Shown piece by piece: positions 1 to 7,656 of a stretch of 9,883 nt of DNA (positions are counted from its first letter, which is position 1; every line of letters begins with the position of its first letter). The stretch spans positions 1 to 9,883 of the forward strand of contig JAQBVK010000069.1 of the NCBI GenBank assembly GCA_027623585.1, in the 5' to 3' direction. The DNA is from Planctomycetota bacterium (GTDB taxonomy: Bacteria; Planctomycetota; UBA1135). A model generated the notes under the pieces. The model was given only the letters and a program-made list of their open reading frames with translations, was not told the origin of the DNA and made no database searches. The translations under genes were made by a program, and so were the position numbers.

Positions 1-35
1 GAGTGCTCTTCGGAACCGGACGGCATCGCGGGCAT
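1..35 (-). CDS. possible start of a downstream gene (partial, runs off left edge)
   Basis: After the stop of the adaptor-like gene (48-50), the minus strand has an ATG at 35-33. It is followed by 11 open codons to the edge (reading MPAMPSGSEEH), with a second in-frame ATG at 26-24. It would be the next gene in the same direction, 12 bp after the previous stop. No Shine-Dalgarno sequence is evident, and the fragment is far too short to assign. It could equally be untranslated sequence. Confidence 0.25.
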   Translation of the reverse strand, partial: MPAMPSGSEEH

Positions 36-47
36 ATTGGCTTCGCT

Positions 48-1631
48 TCAACGCACGGCGAGCGACCAGCGCACTTCAGCCTGCGTGGGCGACTCAGCTC
101 GGAGACGAGGTTCAGGGACTTCGAAGCGGAGCACGGCGCCGCCATCGGGCTGCGGCTCCTCGCTCAGGAGCCTTACCGGCCGCCACGCCTCTGGCGGCCC
201 GTCCCAGCGCGCCTCGGCGCGCGGGATTTCGGCGGCGGCGCTCCATTCTCCCGCCGCGAGCCGCACCTCCAGCCAAGCTTCTCCCGACTCGTAACGCAGA
301 ACTTCGTCCCCGCTGCGCAACACGCTGCGATGCGGCGCCAGCCATTGCAAGCGGATGCCGGACTGCGCGGCAAGCAGCAAGTTTTCCTGGGGCGGAAGAC
401 TCGGCGGCGCCTCGGGATCCTCGCCGGCTTCCGCAGCGCTGCGCGCCGCGCGCGCAGCCTCCAATGCTTCCCAATCCGGCGCGACCTCGCGCCAGGCCAA
501 CACGCCTTCCGCGGCGAGCACGCGCCGCTGCTCATAGCGCGCGAAGGCGATCGCTTCACGCTCCGCTGCTGCAGCAACTCGCTCCGCGCGCGTCGGCGGC
601 GGATGCGTTTGCACCGACGCCGTGAACAGGGCGCCGAGCACCTCGCCTTTCGCGAAACCGCCGCCAGCCGGACGCCGGTGGTGCAGTTCTCCATCTTCTG
701 CAGCCCGCATCACTTCTTCAGATCGATGAAGAGTGGCTGCTGCCACCAAGCGTGCGCCTTCGATCACGGGTTCCGGCTTGACCGGAACCGGAGCGACGAT
801 TTCGAGTTCCTTCGGCGGTGACGGTGATGGAGTTCGAATCGGAATCTGCTCACCGAGCAGCAGCCGCTCCTCAAGGCTCGGGCGGCGTTCGCCTGCGGTC
901 TTCGGCGCGGATCCGAGGACCCCCCCCCCCTGCGCCGCCACCAAGGCGAACACCGTCAGCAACAAGACCGGCCAGGCGAAGCGCGCCGCGCTGCGAGGCT
1001 CGCGGGCTTGCGTGATCGGCGTAAAAGTCTCGATGGGGTCCGTCGATCGCGGCGGCTCCACCGCGTGAGTTTCCGGAACGGTGCCGGCGATGCGCGGCGT
1101 GGCACGCCAGCCGCCCTCGAGATCCGCCTGGATCCATCCCGCATCCCGCCAGGCGTGGAACAGGGAGTAGGGAGCCTCGAGGCCGAAGGCTGCAGCGTCC
1201 GCGGCGTCGGCGTGGCCGCGCTGCGTCATCCAGTCGGCGAAGCGCTTCGCGCGCCGCTCCGAGTCACGCGCGGGTTCCGCATCGCGCACGCGCAAGCATT
1301 CGCGAGCGATCACGAGCTCGGCCACATTCGCAGACCAATTCTGCACGATCGCGTCGCAACCCGGCGGCAAGGCTGCGCCTGGCGCGCCGAACACCAAGAT
1401 CGGCAACAAGGCGCACCGCTCGTGACGCCGCAGCACTCGGGCGATGCGCGCTCCGTCGAAGCTGAGCACGGCGTCGGGCAATTCCGCACCGGCGTCGATC
1501 TCCGCGAGAAAGGCGTCGAGCGTGCGCTTGCTCCAAATCACCCCCGCGGCGCGCTCGAAGCTGCCGGGCAAGATCGGCGCCTGATCTCCTGGAGCGAGGC
1601 AGGCGAGGCGGAACGTGCGAAGTTGCGTCAC
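48..1631 (-). CDS. membrane protein with degenerate receiver-like N-terminus and HlyD-like periplasmic part
   Basis: A 527-residue protein of uncertain function. Residues about 1-115 have the outline of a response-regulator receiver: PDAVLSFDG (52-60), a PILVFG strand (77-82) and a GCDAIVQNW end (91-99). The expected phospho-acceptor Asp and the conserved Lys are not in place. A short helical region (about 125-180) follows, then one membrane helix (about 217-236) and a Pro-rich linker (266-290). The C-terminal part resembles an HlyD-type adaptor: a half lipoyl strand set (about 296-335, with FAKGEVLGAL), an Ala/Glu/Arg-rich helical stretch (347-407), the second half (417-449, LRSGDEVLRYES) and a beta-rich end. 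The N-terminus would be cytoplasmic and the C-terminus periplasmic. The start is GTG and overlaps the phosphorylase stop as GTGA. Eleven consecutive G follow the membrane helix (codons 235-238). The domain reading is by eye and moderate only; it is possibly a transport or signalling adaptor. Confidence 0.75.
   Translation of the reverse strand: MTQLRTFRLACLAPGDQAPILPGSFERAAGVIWSKRTLDAFLAEIDAGAELPDAVLSFDGARIARVLRRHERCALLPILVFGAPGAALPPGCDAIVQNWSANVAELVIARECLRVRDAEPARDSERRAKRFADWMTQRGHADAADAAAFGLEAPYSLFHAWRDAGWIQADLEGGWRATPRIAGTVPETHAVEPPRSTDPIETFTPITQAREPRSAARFAWPVLLLTVFALVAAQGGGVLGSAPKTAGERRPSLEERLLLGEQIPIRTPSPSPPKELEIVAPVPVKPEPVIEGARLVAAATLHRSEEVMRAAEDGELHHRRPAGGGFAKGEVLGALFTASVQTHPPPTRAERVAAAAEREAIAFARYEQRRVLAAEGVLAWREVAPDWEALEAARAARSAAEAGEDPEAPPSLPPQENLLLAAQSGIRLQWLAPHRSVLRSGDEVLRYESGEAWLEVRLAAGEWSAAAEIPRAEARWDGPPEAWRPVRLLSEEPQPDGGAVLRFEVPEPRLRAESPTQAEVRWSLAVR
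920..930 (-). repeat. G11 homopolymer tract inside the adaptor-like gene
   Basis: There are eleven consecutive C on the plus strand, read as G on the coding strand. They encode the end of a Gln codon, three Gly codons and the first base of a Val codon, immediately after the membrane helix. Gain or loss of one base would shift the frame; one alternative frame meets a stop ending at position 871. It could be a slippage-prone (phase-variable) tract or a sequencing-length uncertainty. Confidence 0.9.
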
Positions 1632-2836
1632 GCGTCGGTCACGACGAAGGCTGAGCGCATGCGTGCGAACGCCTCGTCGCGGCCTCGGCCCGCATGGTAC
1701 ACGGCAGCCAGCGGCTCTCCGCGCCGCACCGCCTCACCCACCTTGCGCCTCAGCACCAGACCAACGCCCGGATGCACCGACTCCCCCGCGCGGGCGCGAC
1801 CGGCGCCCAGAGCGAAGGCGGCGCGGCCGGTCTCTCCGGCGTCACAGCGCGCTACCACGCCATCGCGATCCGCCAGCAGTTCTTCGCACTGCAAAGCGTC
1901 CTGACCGAGGCGCGGCGCAGCCGGATCGCCGCCCTGCGCGAGGACCATGGCGCACCAGCGCTCCCAGGCGCTGCCGTCACGCAGCGCGGCGCGCGCGCGA
2001 TCGCCATGGCCCGAGAGTCGCACCACCAAGTCGACGAGATCATCCGGTCCGCCGCCGCGCAGCGCAGCCTCCGCTTCTGCTACCTCGAGCGCGTTGCCCA
2101 CCGCGCGTCCCAGCGGCTCGTCCATCGGCGTCAACATCGCGGTGACGTCCAAGCCCGCGCCGCCGCCGACCGCCTCCAGTGAACTCGCCAGGACCCGCGC
2201 GCCCGCAAGATCCTTCATGAAAGCGCCGCTGCCGTACTTCACGTCCAGCACCAATTTCTCGACGCCTTCGGCAAGTTTCTTCGAGAGGATGCTAGCCGTG
2301 ATCAGCGGGACCGAAGGCACCGTTTGGGTTTCGTCGCGTAACGCGTAGAGCAGGCGGTCGGCGGGCGCGAGATCCGCGCTCTGGCCGACGATGAAGCATC
2401 CGACTTCGGAGAGGATCGCGCGCAGTCGCGGAGCTTCGAGGTCGGTGCGGAAGCCCGGAATCGACTCCAACTTGTCAAGCGTGCCGCCCGTGATGCCGAG
2501 ACTGCGGCCGGAAATCATCGGCACGCGGATCCCGAGCGCCGCCCAGAGTGGCGCCAGCACCAAGGAAACCTTGTCCCCGACGCCGCCGGTGGAGTGCTTA
2601 TCCCAACGCGGCCCTTCAATTCCTTCCCAATCCAGCACACGGCCTGAGTCGCGCATGGCAAGGGTCAGCGCCACCGTCTCGCGCGCGGTCATCCCGCGCA
2701 CGGTCACGAACGCGAGCCACGCGCCGATCTGCGCGTCGGTGAGTTCGCGCGCGGTGGCAGCGGCCACGAACGCGGCAATTTCCTCCGGCGGCTGCTCGAC
2801 GCCGTCGCGCCGTTGTTCGAGCCAGCGGTGGATCAC
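1628..2836 (-). CDS. deoA: thymidine / pyrimidine-nucleoside phosphorylase
   Basis: This enzyme cleaves thymidine or other pyrimidine nucleosides with phosphate to give the free base and (deoxy)ribose-1-phosphate, in cytoplasmic nucleoside salvage. The protein has 402 residues. It carries the phosphate-binding DKHSTGGVGDK (79-89), the family signature SGRSLGITGGTLDKLE (109-124), the substrate-loop residues around LRD (166-168) and ASILSKK (181-187), VLDVKYGSGAFMK (196-208), and a C-terminal domain with VHPGVGLVLRRKVGEAV (354-370). All expected blocks are present, although it is somewhat shorter than the roughly 430-440 residues usual in the family. The GTG start overlaps the lipoprotein stop as GTGA, and the family N-terminal motif (RRDG at 9-12) begins at the right distance. 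Its stop overlaps the next start the same way, so the three genes are probably coupled. Thymidine versus broader pyrimidine specificity cannot be told from the sequence. Confidence 0.93.
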   Translation of the reverse strand: MIHRWLEQRRDGVEQPPEEIAAFVAAATARELTDAQIGAWLAFVTVRGMTARETVALTLAMRDSGRVLDWEGIEGPRWDKHSTGGVGDKVSLVLAPLWAALGIRVPMISGRSLGITGGTLDKLESIPGFRTDLEAPRLRAILSEVGCFIVGQSADLAPADRLLYALRDETQTVPSVPLITASILSKKLAEGVEKLVLDVKYGSGAFMKDLAGARVLASSLEAVGGGAGLDVTAMLTPMDEPLGRAVGNALEVAEAEAALRGGGPDDLVDLVVRLSGHGDRARAALRDGSAWERWCAMVLAQGGDPAAPRLGQDALQCEELLADRDGVVARCDAGETGRAAFALGAGRARAGESVHPGVGLVLRRKVGEAVRRGEPLAAVYHAGRGRDEAFARMRSAFVVTDA

Positions 2837-4434
2837 CGCTCCGCCGTGAGCACCAATTTCAGGTCTTCCGATCCAGTACTGAGTCCGGAGAAACTCTGCG
2901 TGCGGCCGTCTTGAGCGGTGACTTCGGCGCGATAGAGCCCGGCTGGGATGCCGTCAAAACTGAAGGCGCCGCTGGCGCTGCTCAAGCCTGACTGCAAGCT
3001 CAAGAGTTCAGCGGGATAGTGCTCCGGCGGGAAGCCCTCCGGCAAGGCTTCACTGCGCAGAGTCACGCGCGCGCCACCCAAGGGGCGGCCCTCGCCATCG
3101 CTCAGCGTCCCGCCGAGTTGAACGCGCGCGCTGAGGTGAATCTCGAGATGCTGTCCGCTCGAGAGATCGACCGGTCCGAGCAGCAGGGGCGCGTGCTCGG
3201 CGTGCGACACGTACAGGAAACGACCGGCCTCTTCGTCGAGCCCACCGATCGCAAAAACACCCTGGCGGTTGCTCTGTACCGCGAGAGGTTGAGAGCCGCC
3301 GAGCAGCACGACGGAAGCTCCGGTCAAGCGCTCGCCGGCATGGTCGAAGACGGTGCCGCGCGCTTCGAGTCCGCGCACGAGTCGGACCACCAGATCCACT
3401 TGACCCGCCTCGAGGCGGCCAAGGAACTTGTGGAAGCGCGGATGGTCCACGTTCACGTTCCATTCCTGCGAGTCCGGCACCAGCAGCAACTGGAAGACGC
3501 CGTTGTCGTCACTGCGCGCCACGGCTTGGCGGGCCGGAACGTAGCTGATCTCCGGCGTCGGTCCAGGCCGCGTCAACTGTCGCCGTCCCGTCTTACCCGC
3601 GACGATGCGCGCGGCCTTCACCGGTTCGCCGGAATCACTCAGCACTTGGCCGTGCACGGTGTGCGCGGGCTCCATCTGCAGCTCGATGCCTCCGATCTCT
3701 TGGCCTTCCGCCAGAGCGCCGGCGACGCGCCACACGGTGATGCGCCCTTCGAAGCCGGCTTCCAGCACGAAAGGACCGGGACCGAAGCCTCCGAGCCGGA
3801 AGGCGCCGTTTTCATCGGTCACGCCAAGGTTGTCGACGGCAGGCCGATCGGCCTCGTCCACCCTCAGGATCGGCTGTTGGAAGCCCGCGAGCGAAGCGCC
3901 CGGAATCGGCGCTCCGTTCTCATCGAGCACCACGCCCGAAAGGATCGCCGCGGGCAGAACCAGTCCATCCACGCGAAGCACGCGCCCAGGCTGCACGAAT
4001 TGACTGACTTGGATCCAGAGCGGAGCGGAATATCCCGTCGGGCGGATCAAGAGGCGGTGGATCAGCGCGCCCGATGGAAAGGATTTCTGTGAAGAGCCTT
4101 CCGGACCGAGTTTGCCGGCAGTCAGGCTCGGACCTTCATCGGTCTGCCAGTAAACGTCGTACTCGAGATCCTGCAGCTTGCGGCCGTCGCGCGTCCAAGC
4201 ATGCACTTCGAGCAACGGGGCCGACTCCGGTCCGGTTCCGGGCACCACGCGCAAGACCGATTGCGCGCCCGCCTCGAATTGGGGCGGCGGTACGGGTTGC
4301 TGGAAGCCTGACGGTCCAGGCGGTGCCGGCTGTGACGGGTTCTTGCCGGAAGGATCGGCGAATTCATCCTTCGCGCAACCCGCCACCACGAAGATCAAGA
4401 ACGAAACGAGAAGTGCCGGACGCAAGCGGAGCAT
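2833..4434 (-). CDS. lipoprotein with four carboxypeptidase-regulatory-like domains
   Basis: A 533-residue predicted lipoprotein: a positively charged N-terminus, a hydrophobic stretch (7-18) and the lipobox VAGC with Cys20. A Pro-rich linker follows (about 28-52). After a first beta-rich region (58-155), four repeats show the GxVxDxxGxPxxGAxV pattern of CarboxypepD_reg-like (transthyretin-type) domains: from about 165 (LSGVVLDENGAPIPGA), 260 (VHGQVLSDSGEPVKAA), 358 (ARGTVFDHAGERLTGA) and 440 (LGGTLSDGEGRPLGGA). Each later has a DENGAFRLGG-like or NGVFQL-like strand. No peptidase domain or catalytic motif is seen, so it is likely a structural, adhesive or binding surface protein anchored in the outer membrane. 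The ATG start is fixed by the signal peptide. It begins 48 bp after boxB and overlaps the phosphorylase start by 4 bp. The specific role is unknown. Confidence 0.88.
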   Translation of the reverse strand: MLRLRPALLVSFLIFVVAGCAKDEFADPSGKNPSQPAPPGPSGFQQPVPPPQFEAGAQSVLRVVPGTGPESAPLLEVHAWTRDGRKLQDLEYDVYWQTDEGPSLTAGKLGPEGSSQKSFPSGALIHRLLIRPTGYSAPLWIQVSQFVQPGRVLRVDGLVLPAAILSGVVLDENGAPIPGASLAGFQQPILRVDEADRPAVDNLGVTDENGAFRLGGFGPGPFVLEAGFEGRITVWRVAGALAEGQEIGGIELQMEPAHTVHGQVLSDSGEPVKAARIVAGKTGRRQLTRPGPTPEISYVPARQAVARSDDNGVFQLLLVPDSQEWNVNVDHPRFHKFLGRLEAGQVDLVVRLVRGLEARGTVFDHAGERLTGASVVLLGGSQPLAVQSNRQGVFAIGGLDEEAGRFLYVSHAEHAPLLLGPVDLSSGQHLEIHLSARVQLGGTLSDGEGRPLGGARVTLRSEALPEGFPPEHYPAELLSLQSGLSSASGAFSFDGIPAGLYRAEVTAQDGRTQSFSGLSTGSEDLKLVLTAER

Positions 4435-4466
4435 GCAGTCAATGTATCGGCGCTGAGGGTGGTTCC

Positions 4467-4486
4467 CTAGAGCAGCGCTGCCCTAG
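4467..4486. terminator. 20-bp near-perfect palindrome at the boxB stop codon
   Basis: CTAG at both ends flanks a GCAGCGCTGC core, with a single mismatched pair. The boxB stop TAG lies inside it. On the minus strand it is followed by GGG-AACCA-CCC, a second small stem. There is no U-run, so a classical intrinsic terminator is not supported. It could attenuate read-through from boxB into the lipoprotein gene or protect the boxCB messenger 3' end. Confidence 0.35.
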
Positions 4487-5898
4487 AGCCGCACGTAGTC
4501 GAACTCGAAGGGCTGGCCGTTGACGCCCTTGGAGGGCGCAGCGATCCATCCAGCGATCTTGCCGGGCTCGAACACGGGCTTCATCAGCGAGGTGACGTAG
4601 GCGCGGTCTTCGGGCGTCGGCAGCCATTGATGCTGACGGCGCTCGAATTCTTCGCGGCTGATCGGCGCGCCTTCGAGATCGAAGTACAGGCCGGTGTAGA
4701 TGCCGATCTTGCGGTTGAAGCGGCGGTGCGGCAGGCTGAAGCGGAAACTGAGGTTGGCCTTCTCGCAGATGCGGTTCCAGTAGTCCACGCCCTTCTGGTT
4801 GTCTTCCAGGTAGTCGCTTCGCAGAACTTCGTTCAAAGCATTGCGCAGCGGTACTTCCGAACGGGTGAGCGAGCCGTTCTCCGGGCGCTCCACCATGAAG
4901 GATTCACCCAAGGCGGTGTGCTCGCTGTACTTCTTCTCTTCATAGGCGCGCCCCTTGAGGCCCGCGGCGAAGTAGTTGGCGGCGTTGCTCGAAATCTCGG
5001 AACCGTAGAGGTCGGTTGAGGATGCCACCCAGAAGTTCACGTACTTCTGAATCAGCGGCAACGGGATCGCGCCGTGTTCGGCCGGATCCGCGTCCGGGAA
5101 CTCGTTCATGACTTCGCAGGTGCGCTGGATCACGCGCCCGACGCCGGTCTGGCCGACGAACATGTGGTGCGCCTCCTCGGTCAGCATGAAGCGGCAGGTA
5201 CGCGCGAGCGGATCGAAGCCGGATTCGGCGAAGGCCAGCAGTTGGAACTTGCCGTCGCGGTCCGTGAACATCGTGAACATGAAGAAATCGAGCCAGGTCG
5301 TGATCGGCTCGTTGAAGGTGCCGAGGATGCGGGGATGGTCCGCGTTGCCGCTGCGGCGCTCGAGCAACTCCTCGGCTTCGGTGCGGCCATCCTTGCCGAA
5401 GTAACGGTGCAGGAGATAGACCATCGCCCACAGGTGGCGGCCTTCCTCGACGTTGACTTGGAACAGATTGCGCAGGTCGTAGAGCGACGGCGCAGTGTGG
5501 CCGAGCAGCCGCTGCTGCTCGACGCTGGCCGGCTCGGTGTCGGCCTGGGTCACGATCAGCCGGCGCAGCTCGGTGCGGAATTCACCGGGCACCTCTTGCC
5601 AAACCGGCTGGCCGAGGTGATCACCGAAGGGAACCACGCGGCCTTGCTGCTGCGGCTCGAGGAAGATGCCCCAGCGATAGTCCGGCATCTTGACGTGGCC
5701 AAAGTGCGCCCAACCGTCCGAATCGACGCTGACCGCGGTGCGCAGATAGATCTCGTTGGTTTCGAAATCGGTCGGCCCCATCTCGTGCCACCACTGCTGG
5801 TAGGCCGGCTGCCAGTGTTCCAACGCGCGTTGCAGGCGCTTATCGGAAGACAGATCCACGTTGTTCGGGATCTTTTGCGTGTAGTCGATCGCGGTCAT
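4483..5898 (-). CDS. boxB: benzoyl-CoA 2,3-epoxidase, oxygenase subunit BoxB
   Basis: BoxB is the di-iron oxygenase that, with electrons from the reductase BoxA, converts benzoyl-CoA to 2,3-epoxybenzoyl-CoA. The protein has 471 residues, matching the family. The N-terminal IDYTQKIPNNVDLSSDKRLQRALE is typical. Probable iron ligands are visible as E122 (QADTEP), the E152-x2-H155 pair in EEGRH, D213 (FTDRDG), and E242-x2-H245 in TEEAHH. The ATG at 5898 is chosen because the family start aligns there and it lies 2 bp after the boxC stop; the frame stays open upstream to 6006, but that part overlaps boxC and is Arg-rich shadow sequence. It is cotranscribed with boxC. The partner boxA is absent from the window. 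Confidence 0.96.
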   Translation of the reverse strand: MTAIDYTQKIPNNVDLSSDKRLQRALEHWQPAYQQWWHEMGPTDFETNEIYLRTAVSVDSDGWAHFGHVKMPDYRWGIFLEPQQQGRVVPFGDHLGQPVWQEVPGEFRTELRRLIVTQADTEPASVEQQRLLGHTAPSLYDLRNLFQVNVEEGRHLWAMVYLLHRYFGKDGRTEAEELLERRSGNADHPRILGTFNEPITTWLDFFMFTMFTDRDGKFQLLAFAESGFDPLARTCRFMLTEEAHHMFVGQTGVGRVIQRTCEVMNEFPDADPAEHGAIPLPLIQKYVNFWVASSTDLYGSEISSNAANYFAAGLKGRAYEEKKYSEHTALGESFMVERPENGSLTRSEVPLRNALNEVLRSDYLEDNQKGVDYWNRICEKANLSFRFSLPHRRFNRKIGIYTGLYFDLEGAPISREEFERRQHQWLPTPEDRAYVTSLMKPVFEPGKIAGWIAAPSKGVNGQPFEFDYVRL

Positions 5899-5900
5899 GA

Positions 5901-7592
5901 TTAAGTGCGGTTGTAATCGAATTGGGGGCGAATCGGGGTGCCGTAGCACTGCAGGGCGCCGGTGGCGCCGACGGCGTTGGGGCGCTGGAAGATCCAGTTC
6001 TGCCAAGCCGTCAACCGCCCGAAGATCTTGGTCTCCATGGTCTCCGGACCGGCGAAGCGCAAGTTGGCTTCCATGCCGGTCAATGCGTCCGGCGAATACG
6101 CCGCACGCTCCTCCTCCTGCATGCGCACCTGGTCGTCCCAGTCGATGCGATCGAGCGCCTCGGTCGCGAGACCGAGCTCGTCGGCATCCACCGCATCCAG
6201 CAGGCCGTGCTTGGAGAGGATGTTCGCCACGGTGTCGTCATCGTCGAGGAAACGGGTTTCGAGCCGCGTGAGGCCGTTGCCCATCGGGTAGAAGCCGCCG
6301 TTCATCGCCGAGACGCCGAGACGCACCTGCTCCTCCTCGTCGTCGAGCAAGTAGATCCGATCACAGGCCAGCGCCACTTCAAGAAAGGTGCCGGCGAAGG
6401 CGGTGCCCGCATCGACGTGAGCGAACAAGGACTTCGCGGTCATGTCGAGCCGCTTCAACACGCGGCGCGCGTAGAGCGTGACTTCGTTGACGAACCAATC
6501 CTCGTGATGCGCGGCGAGCATCGCGTCGGCGGCGAGCGCAACCTCGGGGTTGCCTTCCACGCGTAGCGTCACAAGGTTGATGCCCGACAGGTTCACGCGC
6601 AAATGCAGCAAGGCGTCGTCGAAGCCGCGCATCAATTCGAAGAACCACCAGCGCGCGCCGGCTTGGCGCGCTTGCTCAGCGTTGGCCGGGCCCGGCTCCT
6701 TGGGAAGATGGAGCGTCAAGCGCGCCACGCGGGTCCCGAGATCCCATTCCAGCGTGGTGTGACGAGTTTTGCGTGAGTTCGCAGCGCTGCTGACTTCCAA
6801 CTCGCCGAGTGCGACGCCTTGGCGCTCTGCGCGGTCCGGCACGCTGTCCGCGAGTTCGCGGGCGATCCGGTCGCGTTCCTGGCCGAACTGAGAAAGCGGC
6901 GCGAGATCGTCCACCAGGCCCCACTCCACGGCCTTGCGTCCCTTGATGCCTTCGACCAAGGTGCAGAAGACGTCGGCGAGATCGCGCCGCACCCGCCGCT
7001 TGTCGACCAAGCGCGTCAGTCCGCCGGTGCCCGGCAACACCGCGAGCAGCGGCACTTCCGGCAAGGACACCGCGCTGTTGCGGTCATCGACCAACAGGAT
7101 GCGCTCGCATGCGATCGCGAGCTCGTAGCCTCCTCCCGCCGTGGCGCCGTTGCAGGCTGCGAGGGTGCGCACTCCGCTGTTTTCAGCGTAGTCCTCGAGC
7201 GTGAGTCGCGTCTCGTTGGTGAACTTGCAGAAGTTCACCTTCCACGCATGACCGCTGCTGCGCAGCATCTGAATGTTGGCGCCGGCGCAGAACACTTTCT
7301 CGAGCGCGCCATCCAACACCATGCACCGAACTTGGGGATGTTCGAAGCGCAGCCGCTGAATTGCATCGGCGAGCTCGATGTCCACTCCGAGGTCATAGGA
7401 ATTGAGCTTCAGCGCGTAGCCGGGTCGCAGCCCGCCCTCGGGATTCACCGCCATCGTGAGGCGTGCGAGATCTCCGTCCACCTGCAGACGCCAGTGGCGA
7501 TAACGCGCAGGCTCGGTACGGAAGTCGACCGGCGCGAAAGCGGCGGAATCCGCAGGCGGGGACGAAGTGGCGGGGTCGGTGGCCAAGGACAC
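5901..7592 (-). CDS. boxC: 2,3-epoxybenzoyl-CoA dihydrolase BoxC
   Basis: BoxC hydrolytically opens 2,3-epoxybenzoyl-CoA to 3,4-dehydroadipyl-CoA semialdehyde and formate. The protein has 563 residues from the GTG at 7592. It contains two crotonase-fold (enoyl-CoA hydratase-like) regions. The first (about 35-260) carries EKVFCAGANIQML (98-110), WKVNFCKFTNETR (117-129), CNGATAGGGYELA (147-159) and LPEVPLLAVLPGTGGLTR (177-194). The second (about 280-560) carries AGTFLEVALACDRIYLLDD (400-418) and the family C-terminus ending in QCYGTPIRPQFDYNRT. The frame is open up to 8312, but that stretch is antisense to boxR. The GTG sits exactly 7 nt after TATAAT with no Shine-Dalgarno sequence, suggesting a leaderless messenger; an in-frame TTG two codons later is the alternative. 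It heads a boxC-boxB unit and is probably repressed by BoxR. Confidence 0.96.
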   Translation of the reverse strand: MSLATDPATSSPPADSAAFAPVDFRTEPARYRHWRLQVDGDLARLTMAVNPEGGLRPGYALKLNSYDLGVDIELADAIQRLRFEHPQVRCMVLDGALEKVFCAGANIQMLRSSGHAWKVNFCKFTNETRLTLEDYAENSGVRTLAACNGATAGGGYELAIACERILLVDDRNSAVSLPEVPLLAVLPGTGGLTRLVDKRRVRRDLADVFCTLVEGIKGRKAVEWGLVDDLAPLSQFGQERDRIARELADSVPDRAERQGVALGELEVSSAANSRKTRHTTLEWDLGTRVARLTLHLPKEPGPANAEQARQAGARWWFFELMRGFDDALLHLRVNLSGINLVTLRVEGNPEVALAADAMLAAHHEDWFVNEVTLYARRVLKRLDMTAKSLFAHVDAGTAFAGTFLEVALACDRIYLLDDEEEQVRLGVSAMNGGFYPMGNGLTRLETRFLDDDDTVANILSKHGLLDAVDADELGLATEALDRIDWDDQVRMQEEERAAYSPDALTGMEANLRFAGPETMETKIFGRLTAWQNWIFQRPNAVGATGALQCYGTPIRPQFDYNRT

Positions 7593-7599
7593 GAGGGCG

Positions 7600-7629
7600 A
7601 TTATAGGGCAAAACAGTGCTCGACAACAA
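7600..7629 (-). promoter_or_regulatory. boxC promoter (TATAAT, TTGTTG)
   Basis: On the minus strand a perfect -10 TATAAT lies at 7605-7600. A partial -35 TTGTTG lies at 7629-7624, with 18 nt between them. Seven nt (CGCCCTC) separate the -10 from the boxC GTG, so the transcript would begin at or next to the start codon. This placement is the main evidence for the GTG start. Confidence 0.7.
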
Positions 7630-7636
7630 GAGATGT

Positions 7637-7656
7637 TGGCATTATCATGCCATAAT
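7637..7656. promoter_or_regulatory. probable BoxR operator and boxR -10 region
   Basis: There are two overlapping dyads: TGGCAT-N4-ATGCCA (7637-7652, perfect) and ATTAT-N6-ATAAT (7641-7656, perfect arms). The right part, CATAAT (7651-7656), is a near-consensus -10 for boxR ending 4 nt before its ATG. Binding here would block boxR directly and lies just upstream of the boxC -35. Assignment to BoxR is inferred from position; known BzdR/BoxR operators contain palindromic TGCA elements, which differ from this one. Confidence 0.55.

Noticed and set aside
3..14. 12-bp sequence GTGCTCTTCGGA repeated at 9824-9835 near the other edge
   Set aside because: A few repeats of this length are expected by chance in about 10 kb, and there is no flanking extension.
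3..821. Long plus-strand open frame at the left end
   Set aside because: It is antisense to the adaptor-like gene, with a His/Arg-rich composition typical of a high-GC shadow frame and no recognisable domain.
1008..1904. Plus-strand open frame of 298 codons
   Set aside because: It is antisense to two genes with conserved features and is Arg/Ala-rich with no motif.
3019..4092. Plus-strand open frame of 357 codons
   Set aside because: It is the antisense shadow of the lipoprotein gene, whose lipobox and repeats are clear.
5074..5904. Plus-strand open frame of 276 codons opposite boxB
   Set aside because: It is antisense to boxB; the mirrored codon phase explains its length.
5899..6006. Upstream extension of boxB by 36 codons
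   Set aside because: It overlaps the end of boxC, is Arg/Pro-rich, and the BoxB family N-terminus begins at the ATG at 5898.
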